In this document: positions 1 to 7,966 of the stretch, piece by piece | Position numbering within the stretch: position 1 is the first letter of the stretch | Layout: each line of letters opens with the position of its first letter | Source of the DNA: CAZKCK01 sp964552325 | GTDB taxonomy: Bacteria > Bacteroidota > Bacteroidia > Bacteroidales > TTA-H9 | DNA: 12,147 nt | Direction of reading: 5' to 3' | Assembly (NCBI GenBank): GCA_964552325.1 | Contig: CAZKHA010000106.1 | Location: 1 to 12,147 of the forward strand | Position numbers and translations under genes: made by a program | The notes under the pieces: generated by a model | The model's input: only the letters and a program-made list of their open reading frames with translations | Told to the model about the DNA's origin: nothing | The model's database searches: none

Positions 1-203
1 TTCTTTTGACCGCCTCTCAACGAAAAGTAAGGATATAAACCAAGTTGGGTTAGCAAGATTTTTACCAAAAATCTGGAAACACCTAGTGAATATTGGATTT
101 TTGCCACTTAGCTAACCGCAAAGCCCGTCTAGAACAGGGTGTTTTGGTTTTTGTTGATGGCGCCAATCAAACAAATAACCATTTAATATGGCGAAGAGCC
201 TAA
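1..203. other. Non-coding, inverted-repeat-rich left edge
   Basis: No convincing gene lies here: all frames are broken by stops, and the longest open stretch (about 90-203 on the plus strand) has no ATG and no recognisable domain. What is visible is structure. An 8-bp perfect inverted repeat with a 3-nt loop lies at 56-63/67-74 (AGATTTTT, ACC, AAAAATCT). A wider pair, GGTTAGC/GCTAACC, lies at 48-54/111-117 and encloses it. A 35-bp imperfect palindrome centred on GGCGCC lies at 146-180. None has a GC-rich stem followed by a T-run, so these are not obvious terminators. The stretch may be the edge of a neighbouring locus, a decayed element or a structured RNA. I cannot tell which. Confidence 0.5.
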
Positions 204-230
204 AAAAGCCGCTCAGGATGAACGGCTTTT
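204..230 (-). terminator. Intrinsic terminator of the choice-of-anchor J gene
   Basis: Read on the minus strand, an 8-bp stem (AAAAGCCG / CGGCTTTT) with an 11-nt loop is followed directly by further T residues, giving a run of six. It begins about 30 nt past the stop codon of the leftward gene, where a rho-independent terminator belongs. Stem symmetry could let it act on plus-strand transcripts too, but the plus-strand T-run is only four. Confidence 0.8.
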
Positions 231-262
231 ATAAGAGAAAGGGTGTTTCGCAAAAAGCAGCT

Positions 263-1066
263 TTACTGAATTATGGCTACTTTACGTGTAATAATTCCTT
301 TGGAGCTTTGAATGCGTACGATGTAAACATCTGGCTTGAGGCCATGGGTGCTGAGGATTGTACGCGAATTTTGATTTGACACCGATAGAACTTCTTGGCC
401 AGCAGTGCTGTAAACAGATATGGTTGCATTTTGATACTCGCCTGAAACAAGCAATTGCTGCATAGCTTGGTTATGAAAAACCATGGCTTTTTCGGAAGCA
501 TTGTCGTTTATGCCAACATTGGGGTAATACATTACTTGGATGCTGTCGAGCAGGAGCTTGTATTGATCAGTGCAATCGAAATGACACCAGGTTAAATAAA
601 TAGAATTGCCAATAAACTGGGTTAAATCCACTTCGCGCGATTTCCAAACGTAGTATTCATTTAAGGTTAGCACCTCGGTAAATAGCACATTTGTAAAATC
701 GGCGGCCTGATTGCCCGTGGTTGAAACAGCTACTTTGTATTTCTCGGCAAAATAGGTTTCGTCAGCCACCTGAACGGTGTAGCGAACCTTAACAGTGCCA
801 TCTAAACCTGCTAGATTTAATTGTGGAGTAATCAAATAGTTTTCAGGAGTTAAGGGCACATCGTTTCGCCATGAATCGGAAACAACATAGCTTTCTGTTT
901 CCCAGGTGTTTATTCGCCAATCGTTGCCATCTCCATCCTGATCAATGGTTGTAAATGTAGCTGGCAGATTCAACGTATCGTTAAAGTACTCCTCTAAGAG
1001 GTAAGTTTGCGAATTACCATGCAAAAACAGGGTAATAAAGCTAATAGCGAGTAATAGTTTTTTCAT
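263..1066 (-). CDS. Secreted choice-of-anchor J domain protein with T9SS type A C-terminal domain
   Basis: A 267-residue secreted protein. Residues 1-20 form a signal peptide (MKK, then a hydrophobic core, ending near NSQ). Residues about 22-182 match the choice-of-anchor J (cleaved adhesin-like) jelly-roll pattern: an early Phe-Asn strand, the acidic DQDGDGNDW loop at 42-50, LTPENYLITPQL at 72-83, AVSTTGN at 113-119, and a closing LLLDSIQV strand. The last 70 or so residues look like a T9SS sorting domain (ISVYSTAGQEVL, then the VYIVRI strand and a basic end). The usual YPNP start of that domain is replaced by FHNQ, so it is a degenerate example. In this family the jelly-roll is usually a carbohydrate- or surface-binding module; no catalytic domain is present. 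The ATG at 1066 is the start because the signal peptide begins there. It is divergent from the Asp-box protein gene. Family assignment is firm; the ligand is unknown. Confidence 0.85.
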   Translation of the reverse strand: MKKLLLAISFITLFLHGNSQTYLLEEYFNDTLNLPATFTTIDQDGDGNDWRINTWETESYVVSDSWRNDVPLTPENYLITPQLNLAGLDGTVKVRYTVQVADETYFAEKYKVAVSTTGNQAADFTNVLFTEVLTLNEYYVWKSREVDLTQFIGNSIYLTWCHFDCTDQYKLLLDSIQVMYYPNVGINDNASEKAMVFHNQAMQQLLVSGEYQNATISVYSTAGQEVLSVSNQNSRTILSTHGLKPDVYIVRIQSSKGIITRKVAIIQ

Positions 1067-1092
1067 AGGCTTTGTTTTAAAATTGGTAACCG

Positions 1093-1123
1093 CAATAATA
1101 GCAAATTTTATTAAAATTTACAA
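1093..1123 (-). promoter_or_regulatory. Predicted Bacteroidota-type promoter for the leftward secreted protein
   Basis: On the minus strand, TTG (1123-1121) is followed after exactly 20 nt by TATTATTG (1100-1093), which matches the -7 consensus TAnnTTTG at all but one position. The start site would fall near 1089, leaving a leader of about 23 nt before the ATG at 1066. This is a motif-based prediction only. Confidence 0.5.
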
Positions 1124-1130
1124 GTCTCTG

Positions 1131-1159
1131 TTGTAATGCGTTTCAATTTTGTACCTTTA
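1131..1159 (+). promoter_or_regulatory. Predicted Bacteroidota-type promoter for the Asp-box protein gene
   Basis: TTG at 1131-1133, an 18-nt spacer, then TACCTTTA at 1152-1159, one mismatch from TAnnTTTG. The context TTTTGTACCTTTATGG closely resembles common start regions in this phylum. The predicted start near 1165 gives a leader of about 57 nt before the ATG at 1222. It is back to back with, and does not overlap, the leftward promoter. Confidence 0.55.
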
Positions 1160-1221
1160 TGGTCCTTTAAACCAAACTTTTTATCAGTAGATAAAAATTC
1201 GCTAACCAAAATTTAGAATGT

Positions 1222-3057
1222 ATGAAGAAGTTCTCACTCATTTTGCTCATCGCATTTATAGCTTTCAGTAGCTATGCGCAACCCAAAGGGGCCTCAACAA
1301 AGCTTAAGCTAGCACAAGCTCAACTAGCAGCAGAGGCCATTGGGCCTGATGGTAATCAAACAACTGCCTGCATGTTGCCACTTAAAAAAGCCTCTCACGT
1401 AACCTTAGGCGATACTTATTACGACACGCAAACCTACAACTCGGGCAACCTGATGAACAGGGTATATGAGTATCCTGATGGAACGATTGGGGCCACTTGG
1501 ATGCACAAAGGTTACAACGGTATGCCTGACCGCGGTACAGCGTATGCTTTTTTTGATGGTACAGACTGGCAAGCTCCTGAAATACATTTAGGAAGCGATC
1601 CCAACAATGCGTTTCCATCTTATGCACCTTGGGGGCCCAATGGTGAGATAATAGCACATTACAGGTATGTAGCTGGCGATGGTTATATAAAACTTTTGAG
1701 GCGCGAAACACGTGGTCAAGGCCCATGGACGGAGCTAACACTAAACCCTCCGGATGGTTACCATTCATTGGTTTGGCATTCGATGATTACCAGTGGCGAT
1801 CAACATCAATATGTTCATATCTTGGCGTTGGTTTACGATGATCCGTACATGGGTCAAGAAGATGCGCTGCTGTATTATCGCTCTCCCGATGGTGGCGAAA
1901 CCTGGGATATTAATGGTGAACTAATTGAAGGATTGGGCGTTGATTATTTTCCTTCCATTTCGAGCCTAAAGTATTCATGGGCACAGCCTGTTGGCAATAC
2001 CCTTGCCTTTTCTTTTGGCTTTGATGCGTTTGACGGTTATGTTTTTAAATCGATTGACAATGGCACTACCTGGCAAAAAATAACGGTTTACGATGCTCCG
2101 TATGATCCGTATGATGTGCCGGATATTACCCCTGTTTTTGGCAGCGGTGATGGAACCTCGGCCGTAGCACTTGATAACGAAGGCAAAGCCCATGTGGTGT
2201 TCAGCCGAATGCTGCGTTTTTATGATATAGTTACCACCCCTCCTGGAGGTTGGTATTACTATCCCACCCTTTCGGATGGTTTGATATATTGGAACGAAGA
2301 TATGCCTGCCCTCGATTCAACGGCTGTAAGCTCCTACACGTTTTCAAATCTGCAGGCAGGAGGCAACCTTATTGCTTGGCTTACATCCGATACGGGCAGC
2401 ATTACCATCCCCTCCGGACAACCTGACTATGGGGTTGGGCTAACCTCACAAGCTCAAATTAGCATCTCGCCCCAAAATATAATGTATGTAGTGTTTTCAT
2501 CAATTGCACCCAATTTTACGAATGGACAGTACATTTACAAACATGTTTACAGCACTTATTCGTATAATGGTGGATTAAATTGGAATGAAATGAAAGATGA
2601 AACTGGTGAAATTTTCTTCATATTTTCAGAATGTGCTTACCCTGGAATTTCACCTGTTTTTGAGCTTGGCGGCATGGCAACCCAGGCCCCAAAGTTCATC
2701 TTCCAAGAAGACGGAACGCCTGGCACTGGTTCGGGTGAGCAAAACTTTATTAATGCCGTAGATTTAGCCACTTTACTATCAGCACCATCCGTTACGCCCG
2801 AATTTACTGTTTCAAATGTTTACCCCAATCCTGCTCAAAATTCATGTGCACTAAAAATTACATCCCAAAAGCAATGTATTGCCAGCAGTGAGGTACAAGA
2901 TATTTCGGGTCAGCGTATCCAACAAATTGGTTCGTTGGCTATTAAACAAGGAACCACTATTTTTAACCCTGATATTAACGGACTAAACGCAGGAATTTAT
3001 TTTATCGTACTCCATATTGATAACCAAAAAGTTGTTCGAAAAATGTTGGTTTATTGA
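1222..3057 (+). CDS. Secreted sialidase-like (Asp-box) beta-propeller protein with T9SS type A sorting domain
   Basis: A 611-residue exported protein. Residues 1-19 are a signal peptide ending in SYA before Gln20. The body carries three Asp-box (BNR) turns, S-x-D/N-x-G-x-x-W: SPDGGETW 221-228, SIDNGTTW 277-284 and SYNGGLNW 447-454. These turns mark sialidase-type propeller blades. Residues about 528-611 are a textbook T9SS C-terminal domain, starting VYPNPAQN (533-540), with the GLNAGIYFIVL strand and a KVVRKMLVY end. T9SS would carry the protein across the outer membrane and remove or exchange this tail. I see no clear FRIP motif or arginine triad, so enzymatic sialidase activity is not supported; a binding or adhesin role is as likely. 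The ATG at 1222 begins the signal peptide; the ATG at 1218 is out of frame. The gene is divergent from another T9SS cargo gene. Confidence 0.85.
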   Translation: MKKFSLILLIAFIAFSSYAQPKGASTKLKLAQAQLAAEAIGPDGNQTTACMLPLKKASHVTLGDTYYDTQTYNSGNLMNRVYEYPDGTIGATWMHKGYNGMPDRGTAYAFFDGTDWQAPEIHLGSDPNNAFPSYAPWGPNGEIIAHYRYVAGDGYIKLLRRETRGQGPWTELTLNPPDGYHSLVWHSMITSGDQHQYVHILALVYDDPYMGQEDALLYYRSPDGGETWDINGELIEGLGVDYFPSISSLKYSWAQPVGNTLAFSFGFDAFDGYVFKSIDNGTTWQKITVYDAPYDPYDVPDITPVFGSGDGTSAVALDNEGKAHVVFSRMLRFYDIVTTPPGGWYYYPTLSDGLIYWNEDMPALDSTAVSSYTFSNLQAGGNLIAWLTSDTGSITIPSGQPDYGVGLTSQAQISISPQNIMYVVFSSIAPNFTNGQYIYKHVYSTYSYNGGLNWNEMKDETGEIFFIFSECAYPGISPVFELGGMATQAPKFIFQEDGTPGTGSGEQNFINAVDLATLLSAPSVTPEFTVSNVYPNPAQNSCALKITSQKQCIASSEVQDISGQRIQQIGSLAIKQGTTIFNPDINGLNAGIYFIVLHIDNQKVVRKMLVY

Positions 3058-3143
3058 TCTATTTGTACAACTTTTTTCAAGCTGAATTGATACTTTTTTG
3101 CTACTTCTTCGTCAAACGATGATTAGTTAATGTAGTATGCACC

Positions 3144-3184
3144 AAAGGCAGGATTGACCGATTTTTTTTGTTTATTCTGCCTTT
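3144..3184 (+). repeat. Inverted repeat just upstream of the DUF5686 gene
   Basis: AAAGGCAG (3144-3151) pairs perfectly with CTGCCTTT (3177-3184) across a 25-nt, T-rich loop. The 3' arm ends 15 nt before the ATG at 3200. No T-run follows the stem on the plus strand, so it is not a standard terminator of the upstream gene. It could be an operator or a leader hairpin, or it could be chance. No good TAnnTTTG box is seen in this 142-bp gap. Confidence 0.35.
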
Positions 3185-3199
3185 ACTAACAAACACAAT

Positions 3200-5857
3200 A
3201 TGACCCGAGGTATCCTTATTACACGTCATCTCCTTATTATTTGGCTGGCAATTGTTGTAACCTTTTTGCCCCAAGTAGCCCAAAGCCAATCTGGAATAAG
3301 GGGCTATATGCGCAACCAAGATGGCAAACCCTTGAATTATGCCACTTTGTATGTGCAAGAGAAGAAGACAGGAACAGTTACAAATGATCAGGGCTATTTC
3401 GAGCTACCCTTAGGTACGGGAACCTGGCATATTGATTTTCAACACTTAGGATACCAATCCCAGAGCAAGACGATTGTAATTACGAAGGGAATGCAAGATT
3501 TGCAAATTAGCCTCAAACCCCAGGTTGTAACGTTGCCAATTGTTACTATTTCAGCTAGGGAAGAAGACCCCGCTTATACTATCATGCGCAAGGCCATAGC
3601 CAGTGCAAGGTATTATAGATTGTTAATTAAGTCTTATGAATCAAATATCTATATCAAGGGATTTGGGAAAATAAGGGTGCCAAACCTTGTTCAGAAACTT
3701 GCAAAGTCAGAAGGCTTGGATACGGCTGAGTATTTTCTTTCAGAAACAGTTTGCAAGCTTAGTTATGAATATCCGAACACATACAGACAGCAGGTTCTTA
3801 TGGCTCGAAGCAATGATAAAGACACTGCCCGAACGCCCATCAACAGTTTTATTAATGCCAATATCTATGAGCCCAAATTCAACGAAACCGTATCACCTTT
3901 GTCGCCTTCAGCATTTTCGTTTTATCGGTTTAAACTCGAAAGTACATTTTTCGACAAGGGCTTTGAAATAAACAAGATAAAGGTTATTCCCCGCAGCCGC
4001 GGAGCCAATGTGTTTGAAGGCGAAATCTATATAATTGAGAACCTATGGGCGGTTTACAGTTTTAATTTAAAGACCTATGTGCAAGGTTTTGAAATGGTTA
4101 TAAATGAGATGTTTGCCCCTGTTGAAGACAAGCTATGGTTTCCGGTAAACCACAAATACGATTTTGATGGCTCTTTTTTGGGTGTGCGGTTCAATTACCA
4201 ATATTTGGCTTCGCTAAGCGATTATAAGATTCAGGTGAATGATTCCATTCAAATGGGTGATTTTATGCTGGTTGATGAAAAGACCCAAGCCGATTACGCC
4301 AAAGCCATCGAAGAAGAAAAAATCAGAAAGCAAAAAGGGCTTACCAATGATTCGGTTTATTTAAAACCTTCGGATAAAGAGGAATTTACGCTTTCAGGCT
4401 TTAAAAAGAAGATGAAAGAACTGGAAAAGGAATCAAAGGAGCGCAACAAAGAGCCCGAGGTAATTTCAGATTATACCATTGTGGTTGATTCAAATGCCCG
4501 GAAAATTGATACGAAAGTTTGGGATACCCTTAGGCCAATAGCCCTTACCGAACTTGAAAAGAAGCCTAGTTTTGCGTATAAAAACGACAGCATCAAAGAA
4601 GTACGCAAGTCAGATACGGCCGCGGCCAGCATATTTGGAAAATTTTTGGGAGGTTTGTTTTTTGGCAGTAAATTTAAGCTAACCAACAATTGGTGGTTTA
4701 ATTATCCATCGCCATTGGTAAACGCAAATTTTAATACCGTTGAAGGCTTTAACCTTAGTTTACCGCTTAAGCTTAGCTATGAACCCAAAAAAGGTGACCA
4801 CTATATTGTAGGCGCCGATGTACGTTATGGGTTTGTTAGTTCTACCTTTTATGGCAGGACAAAACTTACCTGGAAATTCAACCGCAGCGCAACTTACAAA
4901 GGCAGGTTGAATATCTCGGGTGGTCATTATATTAACCAGCTAAACGCCGAAGAGCCCATCTTTTCATTTATCAACACCTTAAGCAGCTTGTTTTGGGTAA
5001 AAAACCACATGAAACTATATGAAAAGACCTTTGCTGGGGCAAGCTTTCAAACCCAAATTGAAGGAAAATATATTCTTAAAGGAGCCGTAGAATGGGCCGA
5101 GCGTACTGAACTTTTAAATTCCACCGATTATGTTTGGGTGGCCCGTAAAGACAGGGTGTACAGCCCCAATGCACCCAGCAATCTTGAAACTGTATCAACT
5201 TCATTTGATAAAAATGCCTTGTTGGCAATCAACCTTTCCTTTAAATACAAGCCCTTTCTAAAATACTATAAGCGCAATGGGAAGCGGATTCCTGAATACA
5301 ACTCCTTCCCCGTATTCGGCATAGAGTATGCAGGCGGCCTCAAAACCACTGGAACCAGTGGGGCAAGTTTTAGTAGGATAGAAGCCGGCGTTCATCATTT
5401 ATTTAATGGGGTTAGGGGCGATTTTGAACTAAAAGTCAGCGGCGGAACCACCCTACACACGAACGATTTATGCTTTGTTGATTACAAGCATTTTATGGGT
5501 AACAGAACCTTGTTGCAAATAGCTGGGCCAGTGGATGGTTTTCGCTTATTGGACTATTACACATATAGCACTCAGGATGCATACGTTAGCGTTTTATCTA
5601 ATTTGCGCATGAACAGGTTCCTGCTTTCACGTATGTTTTGGCTTAACATAGCCGGTGTTCGGGAAAGCTTATCGGTCAATTATTTACGAACTGCGAACTC
5701 ACCTAACTATTTAGAATTGGGCTATGGCATCGAAAACATCCTGAAAATGATGAAAGTGGAGGTGTTTACCAATTTTGAAGACATGAAATACCAAGGCTTT
5801 GGCATTCGTGTTGGGCTTTCGCTGGGTGGTGCTGTACGCGTGGAGTTTGAGGAATAA
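3200..5857 (+). CDS. CarboxypepD_reg-like / DUF5686 family outer membrane protein
   Basis: An 885-residue predicted outer membrane protein. A signal peptide spans about 1-30 (hydrophobic core 11-24, ending near AQSQ). Residues about 32-115 form a carboxypeptidase-regulatory-like beta-sandwich of the TonB-dependent-receptor plug-extension type (GKPLNYATLYV at 42-52, TNDQGYFELP at 61-70). DUF5686 begins near 120 with the hallmark EDPAYTIMRKAI and KSYESNIYIKGFGKI. A Lys/Glu-rich linker covers about 362-420, then the family signature WDTLRPIALTELEKK at 441-455. The C-terminal 380 residues alternate polar and aromatic residues as in a beta-barrel, closing with IRVGLSLGGAVRVEFEE. Length is normal for the family. 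I know of no established biochemical function; the domain order suggests an outer membrane barrel related to transport or surface assembly. It lies 142 bp after the Asp-box gene, probably separately transcribed, and converges on the permease gene with 6 bp between stops. Confidence 0.88.
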   Translation: MTRGILITRHLLIIWLAIVVTFLPQVAQSQSGIRGYMRNQDGKPLNYATLYVQEKKTGTVTNDQGYFELPLGTGTWHIDFQHLGYQSQSKTIVITKGMQDLQISLKPQVVTLPIVTISAREEDPAYTIMRKAIASARYYRLLIKSYESNIYIKGFGKIRVPNLVQKLAKSEGLDTAEYFLSETVCKLSYEYPNTYRQQVLMARSNDKDTARTPINSFINANIYEPKFNETVSPLSPSAFSFYRFKLESTFFDKGFEINKIKVIPRSRGANVFEGEIYIIENLWAVYSFNLKTYVQGFEMVINEMFAPVEDKLWFPVNHKYDFDGSFLGVRFNYQYLASLSDYKIQVNDSIQMGDFMLVDEKTQADYAKAIEEEKIRKQKGLTNDSVYLKPSDKEEFTLSGFKKKMKELEKESKERNKEPEVISDYTIVVDSNARKIDTKVWDTLRPIALTELEKKPSFAYKNDSIKEVRKSDTAAASIFGKFLGGLFFGSKFKLTNNWWFNYPSPLVNANFNTVEGFNLSLPLKLSYEPKKGDHYIVGADVRYGFVSSTFYGRTKLTWKFNRSATYKGRLNISGGHYINQLNAEEPIFSFINTLSSLFWVKNHMKLYEKTFAGASFQTQIEGKYILKGAVEWAERTELLNSTDYVWVARKDRVYSPNAPSNLETVSTSFDKNALLAINLSFKYKPFLKYYKRNGKRIPEYNSFPVFGIEYAGGLKTTGTSGASFSRIEAGVHHLFNGVRGDFELKVSGGTTLHTNDLCFVDYKHFMGNRTLLQIAGPVDGFRLLDYYTYSTQDAYVSVLSNLRMNRFLLSRMFWLNIAGVRESLSVNYLRTANSPNYLELGYGIENILKMMKVEVFTNFEDMKYQGFGIRVGLSLGGAVRVEFEE

Positions 5858-5863
5858 AACCTA

Positions 5864-7030
5864 TCAAGCACTCATTGCCCTTAGGTGTTTCTTTTTAAAT
5901 AGCCATATTCCAATCCATGAATAGGCAATTATTAGCGCCAGTAAGCAAGCCAATTCAAACCAAATATCGCTAAATCCCGCACCCGAAATCAAAATCTTAT
6001 TCAGCGCATTCACGGCATGGGTGGGAGGTAAAATGGCGTTCCACGAAACACTTTTTCCGGCAATGTTAAATAGCTCTTGCGTGGGCAAGGGCAACATGGC
6101 TCCCGAGAAAAACATGAGCAAAAACATCGGGAAATTTCCAAAGGTCAATACCGTGGTAGCGTTGCGGCAGAAGCTTACCAAAATCAGGGTGATTCCCAGT
6201 ATAGCTAAAATGGTGAGAAATCCTATGATTACCGCCAAACCAAGGTTTCCGGTATAATTGAATCCCAGGGCTTTTGCCAATAAAAAGGTTAAGATTACCG
6301 AGATAGTACCCAAGACCACTTGTGAGATTCCCGTGCCGATGAAGTATTCCCAAGCTGTCATTCGGCTAATTTTGAGGCGTTTGATGGTTTGGTCTTCAAT
6401 ATCGCGGATAAACACCATGGCTGCGCTAAATAAAAGCATGATGAGCGAAAAGATGAGCATACCTGGAACATAAACATCAAATTCGGTGCGTTTTACTGAG
6501 TTTCCAATGAACTCTTCGTTCATGGTTACCACGCTTTTTAATCCGGTTTGGCGTTTAACGAATTCTTCTACATACGTATAAGCCATAATGGCAGCAATTG
6601 AATAACGTGGATTTGAGGCATCACCTGCCATCCATGTTTCGGGTCGTAAACTGTCAGGGTGAGACTTGCATTGTTGGATGCGATTTGTAAAACTAGCAGG
6701 GATTTCGAGAACCATTTCTGCATCGCGGTTCTTCAAGATTTCAAAAGACTCTTCCCTTGAAACGACCGTTCGAAATTGAATAATTGGCTTATTGTCAGCA
6801 TACCGCGCAGTTTCCATCAAATTTATCAAGCTGTCAGCCAAACGAATGGATGATTCTTGTGCAGGTTGATCATGGTCGATAAGCAACACGCGGTAAGTGG
6901 TATTACCCGTTGTTGACATCAGCCAATAAATCATCACAAAAAAGGGCGATGCACTCAGGGTGAGCAACAAAACCCAATAATCGCGCAATTGTATCCTAAA
7001 TGATTTTTGTACAATACTGAAGAGTCTCAT
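5864..7030 (-). CDS. ABC-2 type transporter permease
   Basis: A 388-residue inner membrane permease of the ABC-2 (YhhJ/YbhR-like) class. The order is: one N-terminal membrane helix (about 19-38); a soluble extracytoplasmic domain (about 40-184); then five helices (about 186-209, 230-255, 262-286, 292-313 and 357-378). The cytoplasmic loop after helix 2 holds the usual IRDIEDQTIKRLKISR segment, and FFSGAMLPLP at 307-316 is a typical ABC-2 motif. Such proteins pair as homodimers with an ATPase dimer to export small molecules, drugs or lipids; the substrate cannot be told here. The ATG overlaps the ATPase stop codon (ATGA, 7027-7030), pointing to translational coupling and a shared complex. It is the last gene of the tetR-led unit. 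No separate second permease is present, so a homodimer is the simplest reading. Confidence 0.9.
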   Translation of the reverse strand: MRLFSIVQKSFRIQLRDYWVLLLTLSASPFFVMIYWLMSTTGNTTYRVLLIDHDQPAQESSIRLADSLINLMETARYADNKPIIQFRTVVSREESFEILKNRDAEMVLEIPASFTNRIQQCKSHPDSLRPETWMAGDASNPRYSIAAIMAYTYVEEFVKRQTGLKSVVTMNEEFIGNSVKRTEFDVYVPGMLIFSLIMLLFSAAMVFIRDIEDQTIKRLKISRMTAWEYFIGTGISQVVLGTISVILTFLLAKALGFNYTGNLGLAVIIGFLTILAILGITLILVSFCRNATTVLTFGNFPMFLLMFFSGAMLPLPTQELFNIAGKSVSWNAILPPTHAVNALNKILISGAGFSDIWFELACLLALIIAYSWIGIWLFKKKHLRAMSA

Positions 7031-7965
7031 TCGCGTAACCTCCTGCCAGTTAAGTTAATAAATATATCTTCCAAGGACGTTTCCCGTATCCGGATATCTT
7101 CGGGCTTTAAGGATGTTTGTGCCATTCTATTAAGCAGTTGTGGCAATTTTTCGAGGATAGCTGTCCCTTTCACCACAAATAAGTTTCCTGCTTGTGTAAA
7201 CTGCAAACCGGTTTCTGTTAAGACTATGGACACTTGTTCGTGTTTTTTAGGCTCCGAAACCGAAAACTCGAGAATATTGGTGCCGTTGTTGCTTTTCTTG
7301 AGATTGTCAACCGTGTCTATCACCAAAAGTTTTCCATTGTCAATAATGGCTACCCGGTCGCAAACCCGTTCGGCTTCGTCCATATTATGTGTTGTTAATA
7401 CAACGGTTTTTTGGCGTGCCAGCGAGCGAATATAGTCCCTTACGAGCACCCTGCTTTGGGGGTCGAGGCCAGCTTCAGGCTCATCAAACACCACAATTTC
7501 CGGATCGTGCATTAAGGCCAGAATGATGTTTAACCTTCGCAACATTCCACCCGATAAGGTAGATGCTAAATGGTTTTTTTTATTCAAAAGTCCCATATTA
7601 GCAAGTAATTGTGTGGCCCGTTCCTTGGCTATTGAGCGCTTAACCCCATACATTTCGGCCATAAATACCAGTTGTTCATAGCAGCTTAGTTTGCTCCAAA
7701 CAATAATGTTTTGCGGGCACATGCCCACATTAAAACGCAAGGAATTTGAGGAGGGATCAACCTGGGTGCCTTTGATATAAATTTGACCTGTATCGGGCAG
7801 CAATAAGCCACACATCATGTTGATGGAAGTACTTTTGCCAGCTCCGTTGGGCCCCAAAAATCCAAAGATTTCGCCCGCTTCAACCTCAAGCGATAAATCG
7901 CTGACCGCCTGCAAGCTGCCAAAACGCTTGCAAAGTCGATTGGTTTGTAGGATAGGTGAGTGCAT
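7027..7965 (-). CDS. ABC transporter ATP-binding protein (ABC-2 exporter class)
   Basis: A 312-residue cytoplasmic ATPase with all catalytic elements. Walker A is GPNGAGKS at 38-45, the Q-loop glutamine is in CPQN (83-86), the signature is LSGGM at 138-142, Walker B with the catalytic Glu is IVVFDEP at 157-163, the D-loop is GLDP (166-169), and the H-loop His is in TTH at 191-193. Residues beyond about 225 form the C-terminal extension common to NatA/CcmA/YbhF-type exporter ATPases, ending with RIRETSLEDIFINLTGR. It would power the permease encoded immediately downstream, with which it overlaps by 4 nt. Upstream, its ATG follows the tetR stop codon by a single base (TAAAATG), so all three genes should be one transcript. 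Nothing suggests truncation or loss of activity. Drug, toxin or lipid export are all possible. Confidence 0.93.
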   Translation of the reverse strand: MHSPILQTNRLCKRFGSLQAVSDLSLEVEAGEIFGFLGPNGAGKSTSINMMCGLLLPDTGQIYIKGTQVDPSSNSLRFNVGMCPQNIIVWSKLSCYEQLVFMAEMYGVKRSIAKERATQLLANMGLLNKKNHLASTLSGGMLRRLNIILALMHDPEIVVFDEPEAGLDPQSRVLVRDYIRSLARQKTVVLTTHNMDEAERVCDRVAIIDNGKLLVIDTVDNLKKSNNGTNILEFSVSEPKKHEQVSIVLTETGLQFTQAGNLFVVKGTAILEKLPQLLNRMAQTSLKPEDIRIRETSLEDIFINLTGRRLRE

Positions 7966-7966
7966 T

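Noticed and set aside
90..203. Open stretch on the plus strand ending in TAA, as a possible short or truncated gene
   Set aside because: It has no ATG, only 37 codons, no recognisable family, and it runs into the terminator of the neighbouring gene. Other frames here are broken by stops.
188..379. 63-codon plus-strand frame starting at ATG 188
   Set aside because: It covers the terminator and overlaps the 3' end of a well-supported opposite-strand T9SS cargo gene; its residues show no family features.
1222..3057. Calling the Asp-box protein a true sialidase
   Set aside because: Asp-box turns occur in many propellers. I could not find a FRIP motif or a convincing arginine triad, so only the fold is supported.
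7007..7435. 142-codon plus-strand frame inside the ATPase gene
   Set aside because: It is antisense to the conserved ATPase coding sequence, has no family features, and is explained as a shadow of it.
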